Shown here one piece after another: positions 25,712 to 33,742 of a stretch of 64,000 nt of DNA. Each line of letters opens with the position of its first letter. Positions within the stretch are counted from its first letter, which is position 1. The stretch is taken from assembly GCF_014695915.1 (NCBI RefSeq), contig NZ_JACJPF010000044.1, positions 62,001 to 126,000 on the forward strand, written 5' to 3'. The DNA comes from Trichocoleus sp. FACHB-40. Lineage in GTDB: Bacteria; Cyanobacteriota; Cyanobacteriia; Cyanobacteriales; FACHB-T130. Below the pieces are notes generated by a model. It saw nothing but the letters and a program-made list of their open reading frames with translations, had not been told where the DNA came from and searched no databases. The translations under genes were made by a program, and so were the position numbers.

Positions 25712-25993
25712 CTATTTAGCGCCGTAGTAAAAGGCAACTTCTTTGTCTTTCAGCGGTGCAAAGTCGGCATCTAAAAGCATTTGATTGAGTTCATCTTGGG
25801 AAATATGCTTAGCACCAATGCGAACAATCCTGGAACGCATGGTATTAGATACGCCGCTGCGCTGACGACCAGCTTCCAAACCCATCACTTTTTGATATAA
25901 TTCAAGTTTGGCTGTGGGAATTGGGGAACCGTCAAAGTCAATTCCTTTAGCGATCGCTACATCAATAGCATTAGCGCCTGTAGTTTCAGTCAT
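25712..25993 (-). CDS. Small conserved cyanobacterial protein (probable DUF4090)
   Basis: A 93-residue soluble protein with recognisable conserved blocks: NAIDVAIAKGIDFDGSPIP, LYQKVMGLEAGRQRSGVSNTM and LLDADFAPLKDKEVAFYYG. I associate it with the cyanobacterial DUF4090 family from memory; the family number is less certain than the conservation. The function is unknown. It starts 33 bp from the divergent HNH nuclease gene, so the two share a very short promoter region. Confidence 0.75.
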   Translation of the reverse strand: MTETTGANAIDVAIAKGIDFDGSPIPTAKLELYQKVMGLEAGRQRSGVSNTMRSRIVRIGAKHISQDELNQMLLDADFAPLKDKEVAFYYGAK

Positions 25994-26026
25994 CTCAGCC
26001 TGGGATCGTGTTTACAGAAGTATTTT

Positions 26027-26269
26027 ATGACTAAAACGCCCAGAATTCGCATCCCCCCACAAGTGAGGAAGTATGTGTTTGAACGCGATCGCTATCAATG
26101 TCAAAGCTGCGGCAAAACTACGCTAGAAACCAACCTGACCATCGATCACATCATACCCTTGGCGCGGGGCGGTTCTAACGATATCAGCAATCTACACACC
26201 CTCTGTCTTACCTGCAACCAGCGCAAAACAGACAATTTAGATCCTCGGTTCCGGCGTTATTTCGTCTAG
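26027..26269 (+). CDS. HNH endonuclease, minimal form
   Basis: An 80-residue protein that is essentially one HNH domain: RDRYQCQSCG (first CxxC), the core LTIDHIIPLARGG (His-His), then DISNLHTLCLTCNQRK (Asn/His and second CxxC). All four zinc cysteines and the catalytic histidines are present. There is no partner methylase or mobile-element gene nearby. Stand-alone HNH proteins of this size are common in cyanobacteria; the role (repair, homing remnant or other) cannot be decided. Confidence 0.92.
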   Translation: MTKTPRIRIPPQVRKYVFERDRYQCQSCGKTTLETNLTIDHIIPLARGGSNDISNLHTLCLTCNQRKTDNLDPRFRRYFV

Positions 26270-26272
26270 ACA

Positions 26273-26308
26273 GAAAAAAACCGCCTCTAGCATGAGTAAG
26301 GGCGGTCT
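26273..26308 (-). terminator. Terminator for the DUF362 gene
   Basis: On the minus strand, ACCGCC and GGCGGT arms with a 15-nt loop are followed by seven T residues. It lies about 90 bp past the stop of the gene ending at 26396, and may also end HNH transcripts less efficiently. Confidence 0.65.
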
Positions 26309-26395
26309 TCCTAAGCAATCGGAGGGTAATATAGATTATCCTGGTAATTTTGTATCCTACTGTAACAACTTTTACAGAATACGCCTCAACTTGAC

Positions 26396-27361
26396 TTATC
26401 TGCCAGCATAAGCGTTCATGGGTTCTTTGATAAACCGGATGTAGAGATGCCTGAAAGTAGATTTAATCACGCGAGGCATGGCGAAGTCGATAGGCATCAT
26501 CTTAGTAGGCAGTTTCCAATCCAGCACCTTTAAATCTTCTGGGTGCAGTTGCACAAAGTCAATCGCCTCTAGATTTGAGCAAAGACCTAATCTCATCGAA
26601 GCTGCGACTGTGGGAACCTCAAGGGGATTTACATTGAGCATTTCGACAATGGCACGATCTAGAGCAAATACATCACTAGAAGCCGCTAGAATGCCTAAAG
26701 GGCGGGGTTCGCCACCGGAAGGGCCGTTTCCTTCGTGACCGATAATTCCATCTAAAATGGTTAAATTGGGATTAATTGCTCTGGCGGTTTCTACCAACAT
26801 TTCCCCAAAGCGATCGCTATCTTTCCCCGCCTCCATGTGCCACCACGCTTTCATTTTTCCGGGTACGCAACCAAAGAGATTTTTTACACCCATTGTCATT
26901 GTTAGTTGACAATGAGATTTTACTTTGGGCAAGTTAATTACTACATCTGCATCGAATGCTTCTTTGCACAATAGCAGATGATTGAATTCTTTGTTAGCTG
27001 TTTCGTAACGCTTGCCGTGAAATTCTACAATTGGCAGATTTAATTCTTCCATCAGGGGAAGATAACCATTAGCCTTTGCCACACCCATCGCACTACCAAA
27101 AGCGGGACTATCCCCAAAGAAAGGTTTACCGCCAGCTTCTTGCACCAGTTTGGCAACGCAGTGAACGATTTCTCGACGAGTGACGCACTCATTGCCTACA
27201 CGACCACCTGTGAGTAGATTAGGCTTAAGTAGGACGCGATCGCCTGCCTTTACAAACGCTTCTATCCCTCCTAATGGTGCCAGTAAGCTTTGCACAGATT
27301 CCCGCAATAATTGCTGTTCGTAGGAATTAGCCCGAATTAAACTAACAGAAGATTTTCTCAT
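26396..27361 (-). CDS. DUF362 family protein
   Basis: A 321-residue DUF362 protein with the family blocks GDRVLLKPNLL, FGDSPAFGSAMGVAKANGY, DVVINLPKVKSHCQLTMTMGVKNLFGCVPG and ILDGIIGHEGNGPSGGEPRPLG. Some family members carry a ferredoxin-like 4Fe-4S domain; this one does not. The role is not established. AT-rich repeat DNA (GAATTTTGGATT words) lies between it and the next minus-strand gene upstream. Confidence 0.88.
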   Translation of the reverse strand: MRKSSVSLIRANSYEQQLLRESVQSLLAPLGGIEAFVKAGDRVLLKPNLLTGGRVGNECVTRREIVHCVAKLVQEAGGKPFFGDSPAFGSAMGVAKANGYLPLMEELNLPIVEFHGKRYETANKEFNHLLLCKEAFDADVVINLPKVKSHCQLTMTMGVKNLFGCVPGKMKAWWHMEAGKDSDRFGEMLVETARAINPNLTILDGIIGHEGNGPSGGEPRPLGILAASSDVFALDRAIVEMLNVNPLEVPTVAASMRLGLCSNLEAIDFVQLHPEDLKVLDWKLPTKMMPIDFAMPRVIKSTFRHLYIRFIKEPMNAYAGR

Positions 27362-27494
27362 TTTGAATTTTGGATTGAGCTAGCCTGTATAACTTAAAAG
27401 AATGTGTAGTGCTGGGTTTCGTTCCAAAGGCCCAGCCTACTCAATTTCTGAATTTTAAATTTTGAATCAATAACTCAAAAATCAAAACTCAAAA

Positions 27495-27794
27495 CTATTT
27501 TCGGTTGCCACGAGTTAAAGCAGTCACTCTTTCGGCATTGGAGAAAACATCTTCTCCGTGGAGGTGAGGCATAGAAGGCTTTACTTCAACTTTGATAATA
27601 TTGGCTGTGTTGATAAAAACTGTTTCTTCAGCTAGATGAAGAATCCACCATGATTTATCTAAAAGACGGCGGACTTCTTGCCGCATTTCCTGCTGAGTTT
27701 CTATAGCCTCAGCAGGTTCATAGATAGTGAATGATTCTGTGTTACCGTCGATATAATGAAAGGTTAATTGTGTTGCACCTGATTGACTGTGCAT
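27495..27794 (-). CDS. Conserved hypothetical protein, 99 aa
   Basis: A small soluble protein with an alternating beta pattern (TQLTFHYIDGNTESFTIYEP), a helix (TQQEMRQEVRRLLDKSWWILH), and then VFINTANIIKVEVKP and a basic tail. The layout resembles small cyanobacterial proteins that often neighbour metabolic genes, but I do not recognise a family with function. It is preceded by AGTCATT-type tandem repeats (27815-27868) that separate it from the aspartase gene upstream on the same strand. Confidence 0.72.
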   Translation of the reverse strand: MHSQSGATQLTFHYIDGNTESFTIYEPAEAIETQQEMRQEVRRLLDKSWWILHLAEETVFINTANIIKVEVKPSMPHLHGEDVFSNAERVTALTRGNRK

Positions 27795-27873
27795 TAAAAA
27801 TACTCCTGGTTAGATAGTCATTAGTCATTAGTTATTATGGCAGCACTAAGGACTACTGACTAATGACTAAAAA

Positions 27874-29295
27874 CTAATTAATCTTGGCTTCTGGCATGGC
27901 GCTCATTTCCTCTAAGTCTAAAACTTTGGCTAGTTCTTCAGAACTCATCAAACCTCGTTCTAGTACAATTTGTCTTAGAGATTTGCCAGTTTCGAGGGAT
28001 TCTTTGGCAACCGCAGCGGCATTAAGATAGCCGATGTGAGGATTGAGGGCGGTGACGAGGGCGAGACTTCCTTCTGCGTAGGCGAGACAGCGATCGCGAT
28101 TGGCGGTAATTCCCTCTAAGCATCGTGTAGTGAGTGCTGCTAGAGTATTGCCCAAAATTTCGATACTGTGAATCAGGTTATAAGCAATCAGCGGCATCAT
28201 CACATTTAACTCTAATTGTCCGGCAGAGGCAGCAAGCGCGATCGCATTGTCATATCCCATCACCTGAAAACACACCATCGTCGTCATCTCTGCCATCACC
28301 GGGTTATACTTCCCTGGCATAATCGAAGATCCCGGTTGCACTGGCGGTAACTGAATTTCTTTTAAACCAGTTTTTGGCCCCGAATCCATTAGTCGTAAGT
28401 CGTGGGATATCTTGACGCAATCCTGCGCTAGGTTCCGCATCGCACCGGAAACGTTGACAAAAGGTGCCATACTCTGCATTGTCGCCATCAGATGCGGGGC
28501 TGGGCGCAAGGGTTGGTCGATTAATCTTGACAATAATTGGGCAACGCGATCGCAATACTGAGGATGGGTATTTAGTCCAGTTCCCGCCGCCGAGCCACCC
28601 AAACCGAGTACCATCAAATCTTCAGATGCTCGTTCTATGCGGATCAAGTGGTCTGAGAGAATTTGCGCCCAAGCGCGGAAACTTTCGCCGAGTCGCACTG
28701 GAACCGCATCTTGTAGGTGAGTTCTGCCAGATTTGACGATATCCTGAAATTCCTCAGCTTTGTTGTCTAAAGCAGCGATCGCATCCGACAATGCAGGGAA
28801 AAGCGTTTTTTCTAAAGCCACCAACGCCCCAATTCTAATCGCTGTAGGAATCACATCGTTAGTAGACTGACCGTAGTTTACGTGGTCGTTGGGGCTGACG
28901 CGCTTGTAATTGCCTTTCTCATCGCCCAGCAGTTCTAGCGCCCGATTGCTTAGCACTTCATTGACATTCATATGGTGCGACGTTCCTGCACCCGCCTGAT
29001 AGACATCCACAACAAACTGATCGCGGAACTTCCCAGCCAGGACTTCATCAGCTGCTTGGACAATTGCCTGACTGATCTCGGCGGGAATGCAGCCAAGTTC
29101 CCCATTAGCGATCGCAGTTGCTTTCTTAATCAACACGCAAGCATCGACGTAGGTAGGCAAAGGCTTCAGCCCACTTATCGGAAAATTTTCCATCGCCCGC
29201 AGTGTCTGAATGCCATAGTAAGCAGTTTCAGGAATCTGCCGCTCTCCCATTGAATCTTTTTCAATCCGGTAGGTTGAACCTGTTGTTTGAGTCAT
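27874..29295 (-). CDS. aspA: Aspartate ammonia-lyase (fumarase/aspartase superfamily)
   Basis: A 473-residue protein. The N-terminal YRIEKDSMGERQIPETAYYGIQTLRA resembles aspartases more than class II fumarases. Superfamily blocks follow: SSHMN-region TSHHMNVNEV, GQSTNDVIPTA, GRTHLQDAVP and the catalytic loop GSSIMPGKYNPV (Tyr in place of the usual Val). It interconverts aspartate with fumarate plus ammonia. Fumarase activity cannot be wholly excluded from sequence alone. An octamer tandem repeat lies upstream of its start. Confidence 0.88.
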   Translation of the reverse strand: MTQTTGSTYRIEKDSMGERQIPETAYYGIQTLRAMENFPISGLKPLPTYVDACVLIKKATAIANGELGCIPAEISQAIVQAADEVLAGKFRDQFVVDVYQAGAGTSHHMNVNEVLSNRALELLGDEKGNYKRVSPNDHVNYGQSTNDVIPTAIRIGALVALEKTLFPALSDAIAALDNKAEEFQDIVKSGRTHLQDAVPVRLGESFRAWAQILSDHLIRIERASEDLMVLGLGGSAAGTGLNTHPQYCDRVAQLLSRLIDQPLRPAPHLMATMQSMAPFVNVSGAMRNLAQDCVKISHDLRLMDSGPKTGLKEIQLPPVQPGSSIMPGKYNPVMAEMTTMVCFQVMGYDNAIALAASAGQLELNVMMPLIAYNLIHSIEILGNTLAALTTRCLEGITANRDRCLAYAEGSLALVTALNPHIGYLNAAAVAKESLETGKSLRQIVLERGLMSSEELAKVLDLEEMSAMPEAKIN

Positions 29296-29336
29296 GTCTG
29301 TTGTCTATCCCTCTTTAAGATGAAATCATCCCATGT

Positions 29337-29485
29337 CTGACCGATTTTGGATTGGGAATTGGGGAATTGGGGAATTGGGGAATTGGGGAATTGGGGAATT
29401 GGGGAATTGGGGAAGAGGAAAAAGTCTTACCTAGTCCCTAGTCCCTAGTCCCTAGTCGCCAGCCCCCAACCCCCAATCCAAAAAT
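29337..29485. repeat. AATTGGGG octamer tandem repeat with composite tail
   Basis: Seven perfect AATTGGGG units (29357-29412) are followed by GAGGAAAAAGTCTTACC, four CTAGTCC-type units and CCAGCCCCCAACCCCCAATCC. The order of blocks (G-rich unit array, AAAAAGTCTTAC, CTAGTCC array) matches the reverse complement of 48357-48510. Confidence 0.9.
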
Positions 29486-29553
29486 TTTTATCCGGAATGT
29501 TGAGTCATGGTATTGTTTTGGGAATCATAAATATGAGATCATCCTAAAGAAAG

Positions 29554-30495
29554 ATGCCATATTCTATGCAACAGACTATAAAACTCGAAGCTGAATTCTT
29601 TTTCCAGCAGGGATTGCGCCAGCTCCAGGCAGAAAAATTTGAGGCAGCAATCTCTAGTTTAGACAACGCCCTGAAGTGTAAGCCGGATTATACCGATGCC
29701 TTGTCCCAGAGGGGCTTTGCTCTAGGAAACTTAGGTCGCCACGAAGAAGCGATCGCTTCTTTTGAAAACGCTCTGGCAATTCAGCCAGATGCCTCCTGGG
29801 TTTGGTTCAACCGGGGAATTGCTCTAGGAAAATTAGGCCGCTACTACGAAGCATTAAACAGCTTTGACCGAGCCATTGAGTTCAATCCGGACGCTTCCGC
29901 CGCTTGGCACAATCGCGGCATTACACTGGTTGACTGGGGTCAGTATGAAAAAGCAGTTGCCAGCTTCGACCGTACCCTGCAACTGCGACCAGATGCTTAC
30001 TGGGCATGGTACAACCGAGGCAATGCCCTATCCAGCTTAGGAAGATACCTCGACGCGCTCAACAGCTTTGATAGAGCGATTGAGTTTAAGCCAGATTCCG
30101 CCAATGCTTGGCACAACCGGGGCATTGCCCTGAGTGACTGGGGCAACTATGAAAAGGCAATTTCCAGCTTCGAGAGAACTATCGAAATTAAACCCGACTA
30201 CTACAAAGCTTGGTTTAATAAAAGCGTTGCTCTGGGGAAATTAGGGCGCTATGCCGAAGCGATCGCCTGTTGCGATCGCGCTTTAGAACTTAAGCCGGAT
30301 TATCCCACTGCCTGGTATAACAAAGCTTGTTACAGCGCCAAGGTTAGCCAAATTGAGATAGCGATCGCTTCCTTAGAACAAGCCATAAGTCTATCTCCAG
30401 AAAAATACCGCCATCTGGCAAAACACGATTCAGATTTTGACAACATTCGAGCCTCAAAGCCGTTTGAAGCTCTTATACTCGCTGAAAGCGATTAA
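29554..30495 (+). CDS. Tetratricopeptide-repeat protein, 313 aa
   Basis: About seven consecutive 34-residue TPR units (LGRHEEAIASFENALAIQPD and variants) cover residues 15-285, ending in a capping segment (KYRHLAKHDSDFDNIRASKPFEAL) common to cyanobacterial TPR proteins. There is no signal peptide or membrane segment, so it is a cytoplasmic protein-interaction scaffold. Partners are unknown. The ATG at 29554 has AAAGAAAG upstream. A long hairpin follows the stop. A second TPR protein of the same type lies on the other side of msrP. Confidence 0.88.
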   Translation: MPYSMQQTIKLEAEFFFQQGLRQLQAEKFEAAISSLDNALKCKPDYTDALSQRGFALGNLGRHEEAIASFENALAIQPDASWVWFNRGIALGKLGRYYEALNSFDRAIEFNPDASAAWHNRGITLVDWGQYEKAVASFDRTLQLRPDAYWAWYNRGNALSSLGRYLDALNSFDRAIEFKPDSANAWHNRGIALSDWGNYEKAISSFERTIEIKPDYYKAWFNKSVALGKLGRYAEAIACCDRALELKPDYPTAWYNKACYSAKVSQIEIAIASLEQAISLSPEKYRHLAKHDSDFDNIRASKPFEALILAESD

Positions 30496-30517
30496 ACCCT
30501 TGTTTTATTTATTATTT

Positions 30518-30566
30518 CCATCTGTGGCACGGTTGAGGCTCCCAGGCTTGACCCTGCCACAGATGG
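30518..30566 (+). terminator. Long-stem hairpin after TPR gene
   Basis: The 12-bp arms CCATCTGTGGCA (30518-30529) and TGCCACAGATGG (30555-30566) are perfect. No T run follows, so it may stabilise the mRNA end rather than terminate strongly. Confidence 0.55.
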
Positions 30567-30715
30567 ATCTATATCTGGCTTAAATCCCTATTAAGGATCT
30601 ATTATTTAACTCAGTCAAGCTTCGCATTGCACAATTGCGTAAGTATATACATCTTTTTAACCAGCCCTTGTCTGCTGGGGTTAAAAGTCAAGAGTGCTGA
30701 TTAAAGCGTTAGGAT

Positions 30716-30758
30716 TTAAGAGTTAGGAGTTCAAGAATAAAGAACTCCTAACTCTTAA
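30716..30758. repeat. 17-bp perfect inverted repeat upstream of msrP
   Basis: The arms TTAAGAGTTAGGAGTTC and GAACTCCTAACTCTTAA enclose a 9-nt loop and end 33 bp before the msrP start. The AGAGTTAGGAGTT word is typical of cyanobacterial short repeats. In the 5' leader it could form a stable RNA hairpin. Confidence 0.75.
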
Positions 30759-30791
30759 CTTTAATCCTCACTACTAACTTTTACCTTTCAA

Positions 30792-31772
30792 ATGGCAATA
30801 ATTCGCATACCCGAATCCTGGGAAATTCCAGAACGAGAAGTAACATCAGAAGCCGCATTTTTTAATCGGCGTCGCTTTCTCAAATCGCTGATAGGTGCCA
30901 GCGTGGGAGCTACTATCCTGCCAATTCTCGGCTGCGATGATTCTTCTGAAAACATGGCACTAGAAAAAACATTAAATACAGCAAAATTAAAGGCAAATGT
31001 AAATCCTGCTTTTTCCGCAGTTGATCGTCCTGTCACTGACCAATCTCTAGCTGGACAATATAACAACTTTTATGAATTTGGTGGCACAAAATCGATTTGG
31101 CCCGCAGCGCAGGCATTGCCAACCGATGACTGGAAAATTGAAGTCAGCGGTTTGGTGAAAAATCCCCGCACCTACGACTTAGACGATATTAAGAAAACAT
31201 TTCCTCTAGAGGAGCGCATTTACCGCTTTCGCTGCGTGGAAGCGTGGTCAATGGTGATTCCGTGGATTGGATTTGGGATGCGCGAACTTATCGCCGCCGT
31301 CGAACCAACCAGCCAAGCCAAATTCGTTCGCTTTACCTCATATTACGACAAAAATATTACCACTGGCCCTAGCTTCCACTTAGGTAAATTACCTTGGCCT
31401 TATACTGAAGGTTTGCGCCTTGATGAAATGGCGAACAAATTAGCGTTTTTTGCAGTAGGCGTTTACGATCATATTTTGCCAAAACAGCACGGTGCGCCGC
31501 TAAGAGCCGTCTTGCCTTGGAAATATGGTTTTAAAGGCGCAAAATCTATCGCCAAAATCGAATTTCTTGACACTCAACCCGCCACATTTTGGAACACACT
31601 AGACTCGCATGAATATGACTTTGAGGCGAATGTAAACCCCACAAAACCTCATCCCCGCTGGTCACAAGCAACCGAAAAATTTGTCAGTAAAGGGCCAAAG
31701 CTGACATGGGAAAAACGCCCGACTCTCCCTTACAACGGTTATGGGGAATATGTAGCAAGTTTGTATGTTTGA
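30792..31772 (+). CDS. msrP: Protein-methionine-sulfoxide reductase catalytic subunit MsrP
   Basis: A 326-residue molybdoenzyme of the MsrP/YedY family. The twin-arginine export signal NRRRFLKSLIGAS (about 24-36) targets it to the periplasm after cofactor loading. Molybdenum ligand Cys148 lies in RFRCVEAWSM, followed by PWIGF and the C-terminal KYGFKGAKS block. It repairs oxidised methionines in envelope proteins. The haem membrane partner MsrQ is not adjacent, so electrons may come from a protein encoded elsewhere. An array of hairpins follows the stop. Confidence 0.94.
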   Translation: MAIIRIPESWEIPEREVTSEAAFFNRRRFLKSLIGASVGATILPILGCDDSSENMALEKTLNTAKLKANVNPAFSAVDRPVTDQSLAGQYNNFYEFGGTKSIWPAAQALPTDDWKIEVSGLVKNPRTYDLDDIKKTFPLEERIYRFRCVEAWSMVIPWIGFGMRELIAAVEPTSQAKFVRFTSYYDKNITTGPSFHLGKLPWPYTEGLRLDEMANKLAFFAVGVYDHILPKQHGAPLRAVLPWKYGFKGAKSIAKIEFLDTQPATFWNTLDSHEYDFEANVNPTKPHPRWSQATEKFVSKGPKLTWEKRPTLPYNGYGEYVASLYV

Positions 31773-31784
31773 ATTTTGCTTTTT

Positions 31785-31893
31785 CGTTTCTAGTCTCTGA
31801 CTAGAAACCCATTATGGGAGGCAGAGTCTCCCATAAAATAATATCAGGTAGAGCCTGATAGTAGGCATTCCCAGTCACAGGCTGGGAACGAGA
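31785..31893. repeat. Array of four consecutive short hairpins
   Basis: Four stem-loops follow one another: TTTCTAGTC/GACTAGAAA, TATGGGAG/CTCCCATA, ATCAGG/CCTGAT and TTCCCAGTC/(G)GCTGGGAA. Each has a loop of about 3-7 nt, often GCAGAGT or TCT. The first and last resemble the CGTTCCCAGTC hairpin at 18118. It is placed directly after msrP. Confidence 0.75.
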
Positions 31894-31958
31894 AAAACTA
31901 TAAAAGGGAAGTCTTCTCTTTTTAGAAAAGGAGTTTTCGATGTCCACCCTAGGATACC

Positions 31959-32071
31959 AATTCAAGGGTTGGGTGCGATACATCTGTAAGGACATGGCAT
32001 TGCCATGTCCCTACCAACGTGGATTGAACGTCAGAACCGTCATATATTCCACCCAACTGAGAAACCCTATA
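31959..32071 (-). mobile_element. Palindromic MITE-like element, copy B
   Basis: It starts AATTCAAGGGTTGGGTGCGATA, has the inner dyad GGACATGGCA/TGCCATGTCC, then AACGTCAGAACCG and ends CACCCAACTGAGAAACC. It is inverted relative to copy A at 7088. It lies ahead of the second TPR gene, 72 bp from its start. Confidence 0.8.
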
Positions 32072-32143
32072 CTGTGCTGCTACTTTTTAAGAAGCAAACG
32101 ATAGAATTTGAGATAAAAGCGTTGTGCGCGTAGGTGCCGCCAA

Positions 32144-33274
32144 ATGACAAACTACATAGAAGAAGCTAAAAATCTTTTTAGTCAAGGATTGGCTTATTTA
32201 GAGTCAAAAAACTTTGAAGTTGCGCTTACTTATTTTAACCAAGTAATTCAGCTAGTATCTTACCATGCAGATGCCTGGGCTTGTCGGGCGCTGGCATTGG
32301 GACATTTAAAACGTTATCAAGAATCAATTGATAGCTTTGACAGGGCGCTTGAGTTTAATCCAAATGATATTCGTATATGGCTAAACAGAGGTATTGCGCT
32401 GGATGAATGGGGGCAGCATGAGAAAGCGATCGCTAACTATGACAGATTACTGGAGATTCAACCAGACAATTACGAAGCTTGGGCAAATAAAGGTAATGCT
32501 CTAGCCATGTTGGGGCGAAATCCAGAAGCGATCGCTTGCTATGACAGAGCTACAAAAATCAATCCTAATTATTACAAAGCTCACAGCAATCGCGGCAATG
32601 CGCTGGTTAATTTAGGCAAACATCAACGGGCAATTTCAAGTTATAAAAGAGCGTTAAAAATTAATCCTGATGACCCGGAAGTATGGTATAATATGGGCTG
32701 CTGTTTTATGGTTTCGGGCGGCGATGAAGATGCGATCGCGGCTTATGACAAAGCCATAGAAATCAAGCCAAACCATACAAGTGCTTGGACTAACAAAGGT
32801 ACGGTAGTGTCTAAGTTAGGTCGCCAGCAAGAAGCGATCGCCTGCTACGATAAAGCCCTAGAAATAGATCCAAACGAGACTCACACCTGGAACAATCGTG
32901 GTTTAGTGCTGCGGAGATTGGGGCGAATAAAGGAAGCGATCGCCTGTTACGACAAATCTGTACAATGCGACCCAAATAATTATGAAGCTTGGGATAATCG
33001 CGGTTATGCCCTGACAAAATTGGGTAAGTATAAAGATGCGATGACAAGTATCGATAAATCATTAGAAGTTAATCCCAATCATGCTAACGGAATTTACAAC
33101 AAAGGTTACTGTTATGCTTTGCAGGGAAAAGTCACATTAGCTGTCGATTATTTGCAACAAGCAATTCAATTAAATCGTGCTAAATATCTACCTGCGGCTA
33201 AAACCGATCCTGATTTAGATTGTCTGCGTAAAAATAAGCGATTTCAGCTTTTGATTGGGGAGATTAAGGGATAA
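32144..33274 (+). CDS. Tetratricopeptide-repeat protein, 376 aa
   Basis: About nine TPR units (LGRQQEAIACYDKALEIDPN and variants, residues 10-340) are followed by the same capping segment seen in the TPR protein at 29554 (KYLPAAKTDPDLDCLRKNKRF). There are no export or membrane signals. The repeats are near-identical at DNA level in places, e.g. GCGATCGCCTGCTA-type words with HIP1 sites inside the repeats. It is likely a paralogue of the 29554 gene, with a cytoplasmic scaffold role and unknown partners. Confidence 0.88.
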   Translation: MTNYIEEAKNLFSQGLAYLESKNFEVALTYFNQVIQLVSYHADAWACRALALGHLKRYQESIDSFDRALEFNPNDIRIWLNRGIALDEWGQHEKAIANYDRLLEIQPDNYEAWANKGNALAMLGRNPEAIACYDRATKINPNYYKAHSNRGNALVNLGKHQRAISSYKRALKINPDDPEVWYNMGCCFMVSGGDEDAIAAYDKAIEIKPNHTSAWTNKGTVVSKLGRQQEAIACYDKALEIDPNETHTWNNRGLVLRRLGRIKEAIACYDKSVQCDPNNYEAWDNRGYALTKLGKYKDAMTSIDKSLEVNPNHANGIYNKGYCYALQGKVTLAVDYLQQAIQLNRAKYLPAAKTDPDLDCLRKNKRFQLLIGEIKG

Positions 33275-33742
33275 TACAGGGCTTAGGGATATCAAGCCAC
33301 AAGAAATAGAATTTTTTCTTTTTATGTGTAGGTTAGCTAAAAGATGCCTAGTCTAATTAAAAATTAAAACGCAAAGCTAAAAAAGAAACAATCCGCATTC
33401 TCTAGCTACACTACGTTTGTGGATTGTTGCTTTTTGTCTGTTGTCAGCTATAAGAAAATCCAGGTTATCTAAAACTTTTTATGATGGAAAATTAGATAGG
33501 TTATTCGTTTTTCATAAAGATGGTTTAATTAAATTTATCATAATTTATGAAAGGTAGAAAATTAAACCTTTAATGCTAAAAAATAATTTAGGAAATACTG
33601 TTGCAGCGATAATAGTGCTGTCTAACTCAGGAAAATGTGTCAAAATAGCAGTCTACAGGATAGCAACAATCGAGACGGGGTGCTGGTCTGAGCTTGGCTC
33701 TTCTGCGTCACATTATACAAAACAAGCATACCTCAGCTAATC
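33275..33742. other. AT-rich intergenic region with one terminator hairpin
   Basis: The arms AACAATCC-GCA (33387-33397) and TGT-GGATTGTT (33418-33428) form a stem followed by GCTTTTT, a plausible terminator for the TPR gene. The remainder is AT-rich with imperfect dyads (TTTCATAA/TTATGAAA near 33510-33552). No gene or tRNA is recognisable. Confidence 0.55.

Noticed and set aside
29357-29412. Possible CRISPR-like array
   Set aside because: The units are 8-bp direct repeats without spacers; the 48.4-kb array is likewise a plain tandem repeat. No cas gene is present.
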